A DNA stretch of 64,000 bases from Parvibaculum sp. (GCA_030645235.1 JAUSMV010000012.1:372001-436000); one strand, 5' to 3'; numbered from the stretch's first letter, positions 36,586 to 46,337 are shown. A program made the numbers and translations. Notes: generated by a model not told the origin, from the sequence alone.

Positions 36586-37212
36586 CTATTTATCTCCGCT
36601 CTCTTTTGGTGTCTTCGGCTTTTCAGCCTTTATAGGTTCAGGGTTCAGCGCCAGATGCACACGATTGGCGAAGCTGTTGAAGCGGCCTTCGCCGAGCAAC
36701 GGCGCTTCTGCCACAATCGTGTCGAGCAGCGGCTCAACCCATTTCATTTCTGTTTTGCTGAAGTCGCCCAATACGGCGTTCAGCACCTGGTCGCGTTCTT
36801 TCGTTCCGGGATGTCCGATGCCGATGCGGATGCGGCGGAAGTTTTCGCCGATATGCGCAATGATCGATTTGATCCCGTTATGCCCGCCCGCGCCGCCGCC
36901 TGTCTTGATGCGGAGTTTGTTTGCGGGCAGATCAAGCTCGTCGTGAATGACGACAACGTTTTGCGGTTCGAGTTTGAAGAAGCGCAAGGCTTCGCCGACC
37001 GCGCGGCCGCTTTCGTTCATATAGGTCATCGGCTTCATCGCGATTACCTTTTCGCCGCCCAGCGTGCCTTCGTAAGTCAGGCTCTGGAAGCGCTGGCGCT
37101 CCGGCGAAAAGGAATGGCGGCGGACAATCTCGTCCACCGCCATAAAGCCGATATTATGCCTGTTGAGGGCATATTTGGGTCCGGGGTTGCCAAGGCCCAC
37201 GAGCAACAGCAT
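36586..37212 (-). CDS. pth: peptidyl-tRNA hydrolase
   Basis: A 208-residue enzyme that frees tRNA from stalled peptidyl-tRNA. [18 protein letters not shown] holds Asn9 and catalytic His19, [10 protein letters not shown] and [10 protein letters not shown] (Asp near 95) complete the site, and [12 protein letters not shown] follows. The C-terminus carries a short Lys/Pro-rich tail. It lies between rplY and ychF in the usual order. Confidence 0.95.
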   Translation of the reverse strand: MLLLVGLGNPGPKYALNRHNIGFMAVDEIVRRHSFSPERQRFQSLTYEGTLGGEKVIAMKPMTYMNESGRAVGEALRFFKLEPQNVVVIHDELDLPANKLRIKTGGGAGGHNGIKSIIAHIGENFRRIRIGIGHPGTKERDQVLNAVLGDFSKTEMKWVEPLLDTIVAEAPLLGEGRFNSFANRVHLALNPEPIKAEKPKTPKESGDK

Positions 37213-37251
37213 CGCGCGGGCTCCTTCTTGCTGGTCCCGTTGACCGGGTCG

Positions 37252-37947
37252 TTACTTCTTGCCTGCGGGGGCGGCGGGTGCCGCTTTACCGGCAGCAGCA
37301 GCGGGTGCTGCCTTGCCACCAGCGGCAGGAGCCGCAGCGGCCGCAGCAGGAGCGGCTTCAGCTGTTGTACCGGCCGAGATGACGGCGGCAGGGGCCGCAA
37401 TCGTCGCGACGGTGAAGTCGTCTTTATGCGCAGGACGCACACCGTCCGGGAATTTGACGGACGAGATGTGGATCGATGTGCCCATTTCGTAGCCGGTGAG
37501 GTCGATTTCGATGGTTTCCGGAATCGCATCGGCGGGGCAGATCAGTTCAACTTCGTGCTGGACGATGTTGAGCACGCCACCGGCCTTGAGGCCCGGTGAA
37601 GCATCCTGATTGGAGAAGTGCACGGGCACTTCAACGTGCAGTGTCGCGTTCTTGCCGAGGCGCAGGAAATCGACATGGATGACGAAGTCACGGACCACTT
37701 CGCGCTGAACGTCGCGCGGGATCACACGTTCGATTTTGCCATTGACCTCGATATTGATGGCATGGCTGGTGAAAGCACCCTTCATGTAAAGGTTGCTGAC
37801 CGTCTTTGTATCAACGGAAATCAGTTCAGGGGTCTTCTTGTCGCCATAAATAACGGCGGGAACGCGGCCTGCGAGACGAAGCGAACGAACAGCCCCCTTG
37901 CTGCTCTTCGTACGGGTCTCGGCCTTGAGCGTCAGGATCTCGGCCAT
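37252..37947 (-). CDS. rplY: 50S ribosomal protein L25/general stress protein Ctc
   Basis: A 231-residue long-form L25. The N-terminal 5S-rRNA-binding domain (ILTLKAETRTKSSKGAVRSLR..., GRVPAVIYG) is followed by the TL5 C-terminal domain and an Ala/Pro/Gly/Lys-rich tail of about 40 residues with AAPA repeats. The frame stays open upstream to about 38568, but the ATG at 37947 gives the standard MAEI start. First gene of rplY-pth-ychF; a 273-bp leader separates it from the divergent host-attachment gene. Confidence 0.95.
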   Translation of the reverse strand: MAEILTLKAETRTKSSKGAVRSLRLAGRVPAVIYGDKKTPELISVDTKTVSNLYMKGAFTSHAINIEVNGKIERVIPRDVQREVVRDFVIHVDFLRLGKNATLHVEVPVHFSNQDASPGLKAGGVLNIVQHEVELICPADAIPETIEIDLTGYEMGTSIHISSVKFPDGVRPAHKDDFTVATIAAPAAVISAGTTAEAAPAAAAAAPAAGGKAAPAAAAGKAAPAAPAGKK

Positions 37948-38220
37948 GATGTTGATTCTCCAACAAAAAATGCCCCGAAGGCGGGTTGCCGACGGGCGCA
38001 CCGACGTTTCCTCCAGGGGTGTGGACGTCGATTGGAGCGGGTTATAGCGGCGAAACCCTGAAAACTCAAGCTGGGATAAGGACTTGGGGAAGGGGGTGGT
38101 TTCGCCTGTCAGGACGAGTGTCGGCAGGCCTTCCCAGCCGACCCAGACCTTCGCGGCGCGTGTTTCTGGAGCTTCCGTCGTATTAATGCTACGCTTATTT
38201 GCGACCTTTGAAAGGCTGAT

Positions 38221-38661
38221 ATGGATATTCCGCGCAACACACACATACTCGTGATGGACGGTGGCACGATGCTGCTCTTCAAGAACAGCGGAGATGCGCT
38301 CCACCCAGATATTAACATTGTCGCGCATCACAAACAGGATAGCGCCGCCACACGCGATCAGGGCAGCGCCCAGCCGGGGACGAACCACGAAAGCGTCGGT
38401 GCCCGGCGGTCGAGCTACGAGCAGACCGATTTTCACCAGAAGGACGAAGATCAATTTGCCGCCGATGCTGCCGATATGCTCAAGCGTGAGGTGCTGGCGG
38501 GCCACATCGACAAGTTGATCATCGTTGCGGCCCCGCGGACTCTCGGAGAGTTGCGCAAGCATTTTCATGGGGAGGTTGAAAAGCGCGTGATTGGAGAAAT
38601 TTCCAAAGACCTTGCAGGGCGTCCAACCGATGAGATTGTGGCGGCCATCGTCAACAATTGA
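38221..38661 (+). CDS. host attachment protein family (PF10116-type)
   Basis: A 146-residue protein that matches proteins required for attachment to host cells: it starts THILVMDGG (nucleotide-fold-like), has a polar middle, then FAADAADMLKREVLAGHIDKLIIVAAPRTLGELRKH and ends EISKDLAGRPTDEI. The name comes from plant-associated bacteria. The wide distribution suggests a general stress or RNA-linked role instead (eRF1-like fold has been proposed). It is followed 45 bp later by an HPF/RaiA-type gene. Confidence 0.85.
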   Translation: MDIPRNTHILVMDGGTMLLFKNSGDALHPDINIVAHHKQDSAATRDQGSAQPGTNHESVGARRSSYEQTDFHQKDEDQFAADAADMLKREVLAGHIDKLIIVAAPRTLGELRKHFHGEVEKRVIGEISKDLAGRPTDEIVAAIVNN

Positions 38662-38706
38662 TTTCAGCCGCTCTGATCAATGCCATAAAATTAAAGGTCA
38701 GTTCTA

Positions 38707-39027
38707 ATGCAGATACAGGTAAATACCGACAACGCAATTGAGGGTCACGAACGACTTGTTGAGAAAATCGAGATAGTCATCAGGGAAGGACTAACCCGGT
38801 TTTCCGACAAAATTACGCGTGTGGAACTTCATTTGTCCGACGTCAACGGGGACCGGGGCGGCAATGACAAGCGTTGCGTTATCGAGGTTCGGCCCAACGG
38901 TTTGGATCCCGTCGTCACGTCGGACCAGGCCGATACTGTTGATAAGGCAGTTCGCTCGGCGATCCACAAGATGGTCAGCCTTCTTGACAGCACCTTTGGC
39001 AAATTGTCGTTTCGCAACAATTCTTAA
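38707..39027 (+). CDS. HPF/RaiA family ribosome-associated protein
   Basis: A 106-residue ribosome hibernation-type protein: MQIQVNTDNAI at the start, RFSDKITRVELHLSDVNGDRGG and the CVIEVRPNGLDPVV strand are typical. It likely binds the 30S decoding region under stress. It lacks the long C-terminal domain of long-form HPF. Together with the host-attachment protein it forms a plus-strand pair placed between prs and rplY. Confidence 0.85.
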   Translation: MQIQVNTDNAIEGHERLVEKIEIVIREGLTRFSDKITRVELHLSDVNGDRGGNDKRCVIEVRPNGLDPVVTSDQADTVDKAVRSAIHKMVSLLDSTFGKLSFRNNS

Positions 39028-39158
39028 GAGGCCAGGTGCTTAGAGTTCGGGGATTTGGGGACACAATACCCAATTATCAGCTGTTTCAGTTTTCAGTTCG
39101 GGATTTTGCGGTTTAAGGACGCGGCCCATTGATCATAGGCGAAACTGGCGCGCCTGCC

Positions 39159-40091
39159 TCAGTCGAACAGGCTCGACACCGAGCGCTCTTCGGCCGTGCG
39201 GCGCATGGCTTCGCCGATCAGGGGGGCGATGGTGACGGTGCGGATATTGTGGGCGACGCGGACGGCTTCGGTGGCTTGGATCGAGTCCGTGATCACGAGT
39301 TCCTTGAACTGCGAGGCGGCGACGCGGGCGACAGCGCCGCCGGAGAGCACACCGTGGGAAACATAGGCCGAAACCTGTGTTGCGCCTTTGGCCATCAGGG
39401 CTTCGGCGGCGTTGCAGAGCGTGCCGGCGCTGTCCACGATGTCGTCAACGAGGATGCAGGAGCGGCCTTTGACGTCACCGATGATGTTCATGACTTCGCT
39501 CTCGCCCGCGCGTTCGCGGCGTTTGTCCACGATGGCGAGGTCGGCCCCGATGCGTTTGGCGATGGCGCGTGCGCGCACCACACCGCCGACGTCGGGCGAA
39601 ATGATCATCAGATCCTGACCCTTATAGTGTTCCTCAATGTCATGGGTGAGGACGGGCGCACCAAAGAGGTTGTCGGTCGGAATGTCGAAGAAGCCCTGGA
39701 TCTGACCGGCATGAAGATCGAGCGTCAGCACGCGGTCGGCACCGGCTGTGGTGATCATGTTGGCGACGAGCTTGGCTGAAATGGGTGAGCGCGGACCGGG
39801 TTTGCGGTCTTGGCGCGCATAGCCGAAATAGGGGATGACGGCGGTGATGCGGCGAGCCGAGGCGCGCTTCAGGGCGTCGATGATGATGAGGAGTTCCATC
39901 AGGTGGTCGTTGGCGGGGTAGGAGGTTGACTGGATCACGAACACGTCCTCGCCGCGCACGTTTTCCTGAATTTCGACGAAGACTTCCATGTCGGCAAAGC
40001 GGCGGACGACCGATTTGGTCAGGGGCATATTGAGATAGGCCGCGATAGATTCGGACAGCGCCCGGTTGGAATTGCCTGCGACAAGTTTCAT
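39159..40091 (-). CDS. prs: ribose-phosphate pyrophosphokinase
   Basis: A 310-residue PRPP synthase, the normal class I length. [20 protein letters not shown] starts it, then [24 protein letters not shown] (ATP loop), [13 protein letters not shown] (metal site His), [11 protein letters not shown] and the PRPP motif [18 protein letters not shown]. The product feeds nucleotide, NAD and His synthesis, including the apt reaction. Upstream in-frame codons to 40130 are less likely than the ATG at 40091. Confidence 0.96.
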   Translation of the reverse strand: MKLVAGNSNRALSESIAAYLNMPLTKSVVRRFADMEVFVEIQENVRGEDVFVIQSTSYPANDHLMELLIIIDALKRASARRITAVIPYFGYARQDRKPGPRSPISAKLVANMITTAGADRVLTLDLHAGQIQGFFDIPTDNLFGAPVLTHDIEEHYKGQDLMIISPDVGGVVRARAIAKRIGADLAIVDKRRERAGESEVMNIIGDVKGRSCILVDDIVDSAGTLCNAAEALMAKGATQVSAYVSHGVLSGGAVARVAASQFKELVITDSIQATEAVRVAHNIRTVTIAPLIGEAMRRTAEERSVSSLFD

Positions 40092-40207
40092 GGCCTCAAA
40101 ACTCCAAGGGATATGCTGTCCCGTGCGCATCTCACGCGCGGTCGAGCGGGTTTTAACAAGGCGATTTCAGGCTGTAAACAGGCAGGCAGAGAGAAGGCAA
40201 AAAGGGT

Positions 40208-40837
40208 TTATGAAGCGTTGCCCTTTGGCCGCGCTTCTGTGGACAAGAGGGCGTAAATGCCCTCGGCAGCGGGTTTGGCAGAGGAACGGGCAAAATCGCC
40301 CCAATAAGCGGCAATCTCGGAGGGCCATGTGTCGCTCAGCTGTTGGACAGCCCCGATTTCGACGCCATCGGCGCGGGCCACCTTCCAATTGATCGTGACG
40401 CGAGCCTCGCCGGAGCCGGTATTTTCAACCGTGACAATGCCGCGCAACTTGTAATTTCCGCTCTGTCCGGCGGGCGCGGCTCTGTCCAGTGCCTCGGTCA
40501 AAGCGGCTTTGAGCGCGTCCGCCCCGTCACCGGGGGCAAAGCTCATGTCGATTTCAAATTTGGGGCGCTTGCTGAGCACGGCGGCGATGCTGGCGGTTGC
40601 CACAGTCTCATCGGGTTCGAGCGAAGGCACTTCCGACTTTGCAGAAGCGGGCATGGTTGTTGTCGCTATGTCATTGGAATAGACGGCACCGCGCAGGCCG
40701 AACGGCACCGTTGGTTTCACGGCGCTATGCAACGCAGCGTCGGGCGCAAGGCAACTGCTCAGTGGCAACAGAATCGCTGCCGCTGTCAGGTGTCTCAAAT
40801 TTTTCCGGTAGCGGTTCAACGCCGACATCACTTTCAA
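40208..40837 (-). CDS. putative lipoprotein of unknown function
   Basis: A 209-residue protein with a lipobox: LTAAAILLPLSSC, where Cys29 would be lipidated after cleavage. The long basic start (RYRKNLRH) precedes it. The mature part has a KPKFEIDMSF strand and GNYKLRGIVTVENTGSGEARVTINWKV, a beta-rich pattern. I recognise no family. It follows pgeF on the same strand after 63 bp and may belong to that operon. Confidence 0.72.
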   Translation of the reverse strand: MKVMSALNRYRKNLRHLTAAAILLPLSSCLAPDAALHSAVKPTVPFGLRGAVYSNDIATTTMPASAKSEVPSLEPDETVATASIAAVLSKRPKFEIDMSFAPGDGADALKAALTEALDRAAPAGQSGNYKLRGIVTVENTGSGEARVTINWKVARADGVEIGAVQQLSDTWPSEIAAYWGDFARSSAKPAAEGIYALLSTEARPKGNAS

Positions 40838-40900
40838 CCCTCAACACGCGAATCGAAGCCGCGCGCCACATGAGGGTAGCAAGATTCGGCGGTTGGCGAG

Positions 40901-41686
40901 TTAGGGCGCGGTTTGTTTGAGTGCAATCACCGACATTTGACGGCCATAGTCCGGTTCGCCGCGATGGGTTGTGCGGCGATAGGAAAAGAATTTCGATTCG
41001 TCGGCGTAAGTGCAGGTGTTGAGCCGCGTGACTGTGCCGATACCGGCCGTTTCGAGGCGCGCTGCGGCATAGGCCGTCAGATCAAACATGAAATGATCCT
41101 CGCGCGCCGAGGGCGTGAACCATTGAGCATTATCGGCGCTTGCGTCGAGAAAGCGGTCACGGAATTCCGGTCCCACTTCATAGGCGTTGCGCGAAATGCA
41201 GGGACCGATAGCGGCCACGATGTTTGCGCGCGTTGCGCCGAGCTTCACCATAGCGTCGATGGTGGCTTCAAGAACGCCGGTGAAAGCGCCTTTCCAGCCT
41301 GCATGGGCCGCGCCGATGATTTTTTTCTGCGTGTCAGCAAAAAGAACGGGTGTGCAGTCAGCGGCGAGCACACCAAGCGCGATGCCGGTACGGTCTGTCA
41401 CCATCGCATCTGCCTTGGGTGCGGTTTCCGGTGTCCATGTGTCGGTCACATGCACGACATCGGGGCTGTGGATCTGATGCACGGTGAGAAGGTGTGTGGC
41501 GCTGACGCCCATCGCAGAGGCAACGCGGGTGCGGTTTTCACTGACTGCACCTTTGTCGTCATCCGAGCCAAGGCCGCAATTCAGTGATGCATAGATACCG
41601 GATGAGACGCCGCCTTCGCGCGTGAAGAAGCCGTGGGTGATATGGCTGATCGCTGTGAGCGGTGCGGCGGTGAGGGGTGTTGTCAT
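40901..41686 (-). CDS. pgeF: peptidoglycan editing factor PgeF (multicopper-type DUF152)
   Basis: A 261-residue protein of the YfiH/DUF152 family. FFTREGGVSSGIYASLNCG near the start, TVHQIHSPDV, LAADCTPVLFAD and AAHAGWKGAFTGV carry the zinc-site His and Cys residues. In E. coli this enzyme keeps L-Ser from replacing L-Ala in peptidoglycan stems; related proteins have purine nucleoside or laccase activity. Its ATG overlaps the midA stop by 4 nt. Confidence 0.93.
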   Translation of the reverse strand: MTTPLTAAPLTAISHITHGFFTREGGVSSGIYASLNCGLGSDDDKGAVSENRTRVASAMGVSATHLLTVHQIHSPDVVHVTDTWTPETAPKADAMVTDRTGIALGVLAADCTPVLFADTQKKIIGAAHAGWKGAFTGVLEATIDAMVKLGATRANIVAAIGPCISRNAYEVGPEFRDRFLDASADNAQWFTPSAREDHFMFDLTAYAAARLETAGIGTVTRLNTCTYADESKFFSYRRTTHRGEPDYGRQMSVIALKQTAP

Positions 41687-42774
41687 AGCTCGAACCCGGC
41701 AGGGATCGGCGCGCCGATAGGCGTCAGCGCCAGTACTTTGAAGAGGCTGCCCATTTCTTCGCGCGCGGTGAGGCGGCGTTCGGCCACATCAATGTCGCGT
41801 GCCTGATCGAGTGTTGCTTTTGCTTTCAGTGTTTCGCTGCGTTCATGAATGCCAAGGGCTTTCAGGAACGTGCCTTGCTCAATCGGGCCGTGCGCTTCGA
41901 CGCCGCCGATTTTTGCTGCACGCACAAGCGCTTCAAAATCAACATGGGTGGTGATGTCGGCTTCGCCCGGTGTTTCGAACGGATCAACGAACTGATGCGC
42001 GCGCAATGCCTGCAATGTATCGCCGATAGCGCTTTTTACATGGCCATAGTCGATGATGAGCGCTGCGCCGCCATGTGTTTTGATGCGGCCTGCAATGTCT
42101 TCGGTGAAGGCGGCGGACGCCATCGAGACTTCGGCCAAACTATTCAACGGCGCATTGCGATGGGCGGGGGCGAGAATATCAAGCGAGGCCAGCGGCACAG
42201 GCATGATGGCGGGCTCAAATTTCGGTGCGTCTTCGGTGCTGTCTTCGCCCAGCATCACAAAGCGTTCGCACCAGCCTTGCTTCAGGCGCACAAACTGGCG
42301 CACGGGGAGCGCATCAAAAAATTCGTTGGCGATGACATAGAGCGGGCCTTGCGGCAATGTGTCAAAGCGGTCATGCCATGTGGCATTGGGCACGTTTTTC
42401 TTTTGTAATGCGCTCAGGACAGGGCTTGTCTCGACGAAATGTACTTCAAGCGCTTCCAATAATCCGGGTACGGAGCGCAGGGCGCGAAGCGCGTCGGCCA
42501 TCAGTGTGCCGCGACCGGGACCGAACTCCGCGAGAATCATCGGCGACGGACTGCCCTGCGCGATCCATGTTTCGGCAATCCAAAGGCCCACAAGCTCGCC
42601 GAACATCTGGCTGATTTCGGGCGAGGTTGTGAAGTCGCCCTGCGCGCCCAGCGGGTCACGCGTCATATAATAGCCGTGCTTGGGGTGGCCCAAGGCCAAC
42701 GCCATGAAATGCGACAGCGGCATGGGACCGGTCTCAGTGATGAGGCGGGCAATATGTTGAGCAAGAGCCGTCAT
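41683..42774 (-). CDS. MidA/NDUFAF7-type SAM-dependent methyltransferase
   Basis: A 363-residue protein of the DUF185/MidA family. PLSHFMALALGHPKHGYYM, DFTTSPEISQMFGELVGLW and ILAEFGPGRGTLMADALRAL (motif I) are typical, as is NEFFDALPVRQF. The mitochondrial homolog methylates a complex I subunit; the bacterial target is not settled. It overlaps both neighbours (TAATG with lgt, ATGA with pgeF), so the three are translationally coupled. Confidence 0.92.
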   Translation of the reverse strand: MTALAQHIARLITETGPMPLSHFMALALGHPKHGYYMTRDPLGAQGDFTTSPEISQMFGELVGLWIAETWIAQGSPSPMILAEFGPGRGTLMADALRALRSVPGLLEALEVHFVETSPVLSALQKKNVPNATWHDRFDTLPQGPLYVIANEFFDALPVRQFVRLKQGWCERFVMLGEDSTEDAPKFEPAIMPVPLASLDILAPAHRNAPLNSLAEVSMASAAFTEDIAGRIKTHGGAALIIDYGHVKSAIGDTLQALRAHQFVDPFETPGEADITTHVDFEALVRAAKIGGVEAHGPIEQGTFLKALGIHERSETLKAKATLDQARDIDVAERRLTAREEMGSLFKVLALTPIGAPIPAGFEL

Positions 42775-43628
42775 TACGCTTTCTTTTTTGCAGGTGATGT
42801 CTTGGCGGTCTTATCAAAGCGGACAAGCGCGGGCGCTTTCCAGACGATGAGAAGTCCGACCACAATCATCGGGATCGAGAGCACCATGCCCATGGTGAGC
42901 CAGCCGCCATAGAGATAGCCGAGCTGAATATCCGGCTGACGGAAAAATTCAACAAAGACACGCGCCGCGCCGAAGCCTGTAATAAATGTGCCCCAGATCG
43001 TGCCGGGACGTTTCAGCGCGTCGAAGTGATGGGTCAGAATGCGCAGGACGATAAAGAGCAGGATGCCTTCGAGGGCTGCTTCGTAAAGTTGGCTCGGGTG
43101 GCGCGGTTCGGGTCCGCCATTGGGGAAGATCATGCCCCATGGCACATCTGTCGTGCGGCCCCATAATTCGGAATTGATGAAATTGGCGATGCGGCCAAAG
43201 AACAGCCCGATGGCGGCGGCCGCACTCACGACGTCGAACATCGAGAGAATGGGAATGCCCTGCTTGCGCGCATAAAGCCCGACGCCGATCAGCGTGCCGA
43301 GCGCGCCGCCGTGAAAGCTCATACCGCCATGCCAGACGGCGAAGATCTCCCAGGGATGGGCAAGATACTGCATGGGATCATAGACGAGCACATAGCCGAG
43401 GCGGCCACCGAGAATGACGCCCAGCGCCGCCCAGAGGAGCGCGTCGTCAATCTGGAGTTGATTGATCGGCGCGGGGCCGTTCCACAGACGCGGCGTATTG
43501 ATGAGGCGGATGATGTAGCGCCAGCCCAGTGTGAGGCCTGCAATATAGGCAAGTGCATACCAGCGGATTGCGAGGGGGCCGATTTGGATAATGACCGGAT
43601 CAATGTCGGGAAAGGGGATGCCAGTCAT
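42774..43628 (-). CDS. lgt: prolipoprotein diacylglyceryl transferase
   Basis: A 284-residue inner-membrane enzyme with seven helices. IRWYALAYIAGLTLGWRY, FAVWHGGMSFHGGALG and the Lgt signature GRIANFINSELWGRTTDVPWGMIFP are complete. It moves diacylglycerol from phosphatidylglycerol to the lipobox Cys, such as that of the lipoprotein in this gene cluster. Divergent from ubiK; first gene of lgt-midA-pgeF. Confidence 0.96.
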   Translation of the reverse strand: MTGIPFPDIDPVIIQIGPLAIRWYALAYIAGLTLGWRYIIRLINTPRLWNGPAPINQLQIDDALLWAALGVILGGRLGYVLVYDPMQYLAHPWEIFAVWHGGMSFHGGALGTLIGVGLYARKQGIPILSMFDVVSAAAAIGLFFGRIANFINSELWGRTTDVPWGMIFPNGGPEPRHPSQLYEAALEGILLFIVLRILTHHFDALKRPGTIWGTFITGFGAARVFVEFFRQPDIQLGYLYGGWLTMGMVLSIPMIVVGLLIVWKAPALVRFDKTAKTSPAKKKA

Positions 43629-43783
43629 GTGGGAAATATCCGCTGTGTTTGAATGTCAGGGTGGGGACCGCCCCTGATTTTCCGCCAGTGTGGCCGTGCG
43701 CGTCGGTGTGTCAAGTTACGCTCTGTTGAGTACACTGTGGTGAGCGGTTAAGCTGCGCTTTGTAATTGCACGGAGTTAGACCA

Positions 43784-44074
43784 ATGACCCAGACGCAAAA
43801 CCGCGTCCTCGACGAAATCGCCAAGCTGTTCACCAATGCAGCAGGTGCCGCGCAGGGCGTGCGTCAGGAAGTCGAAACCGTGATCCGCTCACAAGCCGAG
43901 CGCCTTGTCGCCGATCTCGATCTGGTCCCGCGCGAAGAGTTTGAGGTCGTGCGTGCCATGGCCGCGCTGGCGCGTGAGGAAAACGAAGCGCTCAAAGCCC
44001 GCATTGAGGCGCTTGAAGCCGCGCTTGCCGCCAAACCCGCCGCCAAAGCCAAAGCCGCGAAGCTCGCTGACTAA
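43784..44074 (+). CDS. ubiK: UbiK-like accessory factor (BMFP domain)
   Basis: A 96-residue helical protein: DEIAKLFTNAAGAAQGVRQEVETVIRSQAERLV, then a coiled coil (LVPREEFEVVRAMAALAREENEALKARIEALEAAL) and an Ala/Lys tail. The BMFP family trimerises through its coiled coil, and UbiK assists ubiquinone synthesis. CGGAG lies ahead of the ATG at 43784. Divergent from lgt. Confidence 0.87.
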   Translation: MTQTQNRVLDEIAKLFTNAAGAAQGVRQEVETVIRSQAERLVADLDLVPREEFEVVRAMAALAREENEALKARIEALEAALAAKPAAKAKAAKLAD

Positions 44075-44299
44075 TCTCAAGATTCGCCCACAGATTCGTG
44101 AGGTCCATTAAAGCCGGAGTGTGTCTCAAGGCTTGCGCCGACTCGCCCCGTCCTCCACGTTTGGCTGGTAGGCCCTATTGGCCTGACACACAACATCTTG
44201 TGGATAACTTTTAAGTTGGGGCGCAAGATTGTTGAAGATTCGTGGTGTGACGGGTTGCGGCGCGTGGTTTCAGGCGGGCGGCCATGATGGGGGTGCTTA

Positions 44300-44803
44300 A
44301 TGACCGCTTCTCTCGTTGAAGCTGAGGAATTCGATGCGAACCCCCTGGACCTTCTGGAACAGGTTGCGTCGCTGCGGGACTGGATTTTTGAACGCAGTCA
44401 CGAGGATGAACTGACGATTTGTGTGCGGGGTGAGTGGCGCGACCATCAGATTTCGCTGAACTGGCGTCAGGACTTGTCCGGTCTTCACATCGCGACCACG
44501 CTTGATATGCGCGTCCCCACCGATAAACGCCCGCAAATCCGCCATCTCATCGCACTGATCAATGAGCAGCTCTGGACCGGCCATTTTGATATGTGGTCCG
44601 AAGAGGGCGTGCTTCTGTTCCGCAACAGCCTGTTGCTCGGCGGTGGTGCTACGGCGACGCCCGAACAATGTGAGGCGTTGCTGCGTCTCGCCGTCGAAGC
44701 CTGTGAACGCTATTATCCGGCTATTCAGTTTGTCCTTTGGGCAGGCAAGAGTGCGGAAGAGGCGATTGCGGCGGCGATGTTTGAAACACGCGGCAGTGCC
44801 TGA
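44300..44803 (+). CDS. YbjN domain protein
   Basis: A 167-residue protein with the YbjN/DUF1790 fold: NPLDLLEQVA, a DELTICVRGEWRDHQISL strand pair, LRRLI-type NEQLWTGHFDMW, then LLFRNSLLLGGG. The fold is that of type III secretion chaperones; the general role is unknown. It is followed 53 bp later by proC, an arrangement common in alphaproteobacteria. Confidence 0.85.
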   Translation: MTASLVEAEEFDANPLDLLEQVASLRDWIFERSHEDELTICVRGEWRDHQISLNWRQDLSGLHIATTLDMRVPTDKRPQIRHLIALINEQLWTGHFDMWSEEGVLLFRNSLLLGGGATATPEQCEALLRLAVEACERYYPAIQFVLWAGKSAEEAIAAAMFETRGSA

Positions 44804-44856
44804 TCTCACGCTCGCGCCTGTTTCCTTCGCGGGTTTGTTTCGTTTACAGGTTTGAA

Positions 44857-45684
44857 ATGACACTCACATTGAATGGTCCGCTTGCGCTGATCGGTGCAGG
44901 AAAGATGGGCGGCGCGCTTTTGTCGGGCTGGCTTGCCAAAGGCCTTGACCCCAAAACCGTCTTCGTGCGCGACCCTGAGCCTGCGGCGGAAGTCGGAAGT
45001 CTCATCGCCTTGCGCGGCATCTCGCTCAATCTGCCGCTTGTCGATCTCGCCGCCAAGCGTCCCGCTGTCGTGCTGCTCGCCGTTAAACCGCAATTGATGG
45101 ACATTGTGCTGCCGGAGCTTCAGCCGCTGGTCGCGCCCGACACGCTTTTCATTTCGATTGCGGCGGGTACGAGCCTCCACCGGTTGAAAGAATTGCTGGG
45201 CGGTGAAATGCGTGCGGTGCGCGCTATGCCCAACACACCGTCCGCAGTCGGGCGCGGTATGACGGCCTGCTATGCCAATGCGCTTGTCAGTCCCGCCCAG
45301 CGTGAAACGGCAAACGAATTATTGGCTGCTGTGGGTGATGTCGGTTGGGTCGAGAGCGAACCCCTGATTGATGCCGTCACCGCCATTTCAGGTTCGGGTC
45401 CGGCTTATGTGTTTTATCTTGCCGAGTGTCTTGCCGCTGCCGGTGAAGCCTTGGGTCTTACGCCTGCGCTCGCCATGCAGCTTGCGCGTGCCACGGTTGC
45501 CGGTGCCGGTGAAATGCTGCACCAGATGCCGGACGATGTCACAACCTTGCGCAAGAATGTGACGTCGCCGGGCGGCACTACAGCCGCCGCTCTTGATGTG
45601 CTGATGGGCGAGGGGGGCCTGTCGCCGCTGATGCGCCGCGCCGCTGCCGCAGCGCGCGACCGTGCGCGTGAACTTGGTTCTTAA
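44857..45684 (+). CDS. proC: pyrroline-5-carboxylate reductase
   Basis: A 275-residue enzyme for the last step of proline synthesis. LALIGAGKMGGALLSGWL is the N-terminal NAD(P) motif, VRAMPNTPSAVGRGMT and DAVTAISGSGPAYVFYLAECL form the substrate site, and VTSPGGTTAAALDVL ends the domain. Placed between ybjN and the COQ9/TetR-like gene in one strand. Confidence 0.95.
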   Translation: MTLTLNGPLALIGAGKMGGALLSGWLAKGLDPKTVFVRDPEPAAEVGSLIALRGISLNLPLVDLAAKRPAVVLLAVKPQLMDIVLPELQPLVAPDTLFISIAAGTSLHRLKELLGGEMRAVRAMPNTPSAVGRGMTACYANALVSPAQRETANELLAAVGDVGWVESEPLIDAVTAISGSGPAYVFYLAECLAAAGEALGLTPALAMQLARATVAGAGEMLHQMPDDVTTLRKNVTSPGGTTAAALDVLMGEGGLSPLMRRAAAAARDRARELGS

Positions 45685-45712
45685 GGCCCGCCCGTGCTAA
45701 GAGGGTGTCATC

Positions 45713-46315
45713 ATGGCCAAGCGCACAGACCCGTCCGATAAAATTATTGCCGCGACTTTGAAGCTTGCCGCCAAGCGTGGCTGGCATGAGCTGACGCTTG
45801 CCGATATTGCGACAGAGGCCAAAGTGGCACTGCCGGTGCTCGGCGAATTGTTCGCCACCAAGGCCGCGATCCTCGCCGCATGGTCTCGCCGCGTTGATGC
45901 TGAGGTTTTGAAACTGGCGCAAGCCGAAGACCTGAGCGGCGAGAGTGCACGTGATCGTTTGTTCGATGTGCTGATGATGCGCTTTGACGCGCTGACGCCG
46001 GACAAGGCGGCGCTTGCTGCGATTGCGCGTGATCTGAAACGCGATCCCGTCGCCCTCATTCCGCTGGCAGAGCCCGCGCTGCAATCTCTGGGCTGGATGC
46101 TTGAAGCCGCCAATATTGACAGTTCCGGATTTCGCGGTGCGTTGCGCGTGCGTGGTCTCGCGCTTATCTGGGCGCGTGTTCTTTTGGTTTGGCTTGAAGA
46201 CGGTGAAGACATGGCCAAGACCATGGCCGAGCTGGACCGGCGCCTGCGTCAGGCGGAAGACCTGCTCAATGCGGTCGCGCGTTTTCGGGCGGGTTCGTCA
46301 CGCGACGCCGCGTGA
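45713..46315 (+). CDS. TetR-fold/COQ9-like protein
   Basis: A 200-residue protein. The N-terminal helices (DKIIAATLKLAAKRGWHELTLADIATEAKVALPVL) resemble a TetR DNA-binding domain. The rest, with ARDRLFDVLMMRFDALTPDKAALAAIARDL, resembles COQ9, a lipid-binding partner in ubiquinone synthesis that shares the TetR fold. Given ubiK nearby, either a regulator or a COQ9-like role is possible. It follows proC after 28 bp. Confidence 0.75.
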   Translation: MAKRTDPSDKIIAATLKLAAKRGWHELTLADIATEAKVALPVLGELFATKAAILAAWSRRVDAEVLKLAQAEDLSGESARDRLFDVLMMRFDALTPDKAALAAIARDLKRDPVALIPLAEPALQSLGWMLEAANIDSSGFRGALRVRGLALIWARVLLVWLEDGEDMAKTMAELDRRLRQAEDLLNAVARFRAGSSRDAA

Positions 46316-46337
46316 TATCTGCTCGCCTTCATCACAT

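Noticed and set aside
37948-38568. Upstream extension of rplY to 438 residues
   Set aside because: The first 207 residues match nothing, overlap the host-attachment gene on the other strand, and the MAEI start is standard for L25.
44075-44299. Cluster of three GATTC (GANTC) methylation sites ahead of ybjN
   Set aside because: Three sites in about 150 bp can occur by chance and no CtrA-type box accompanies them.
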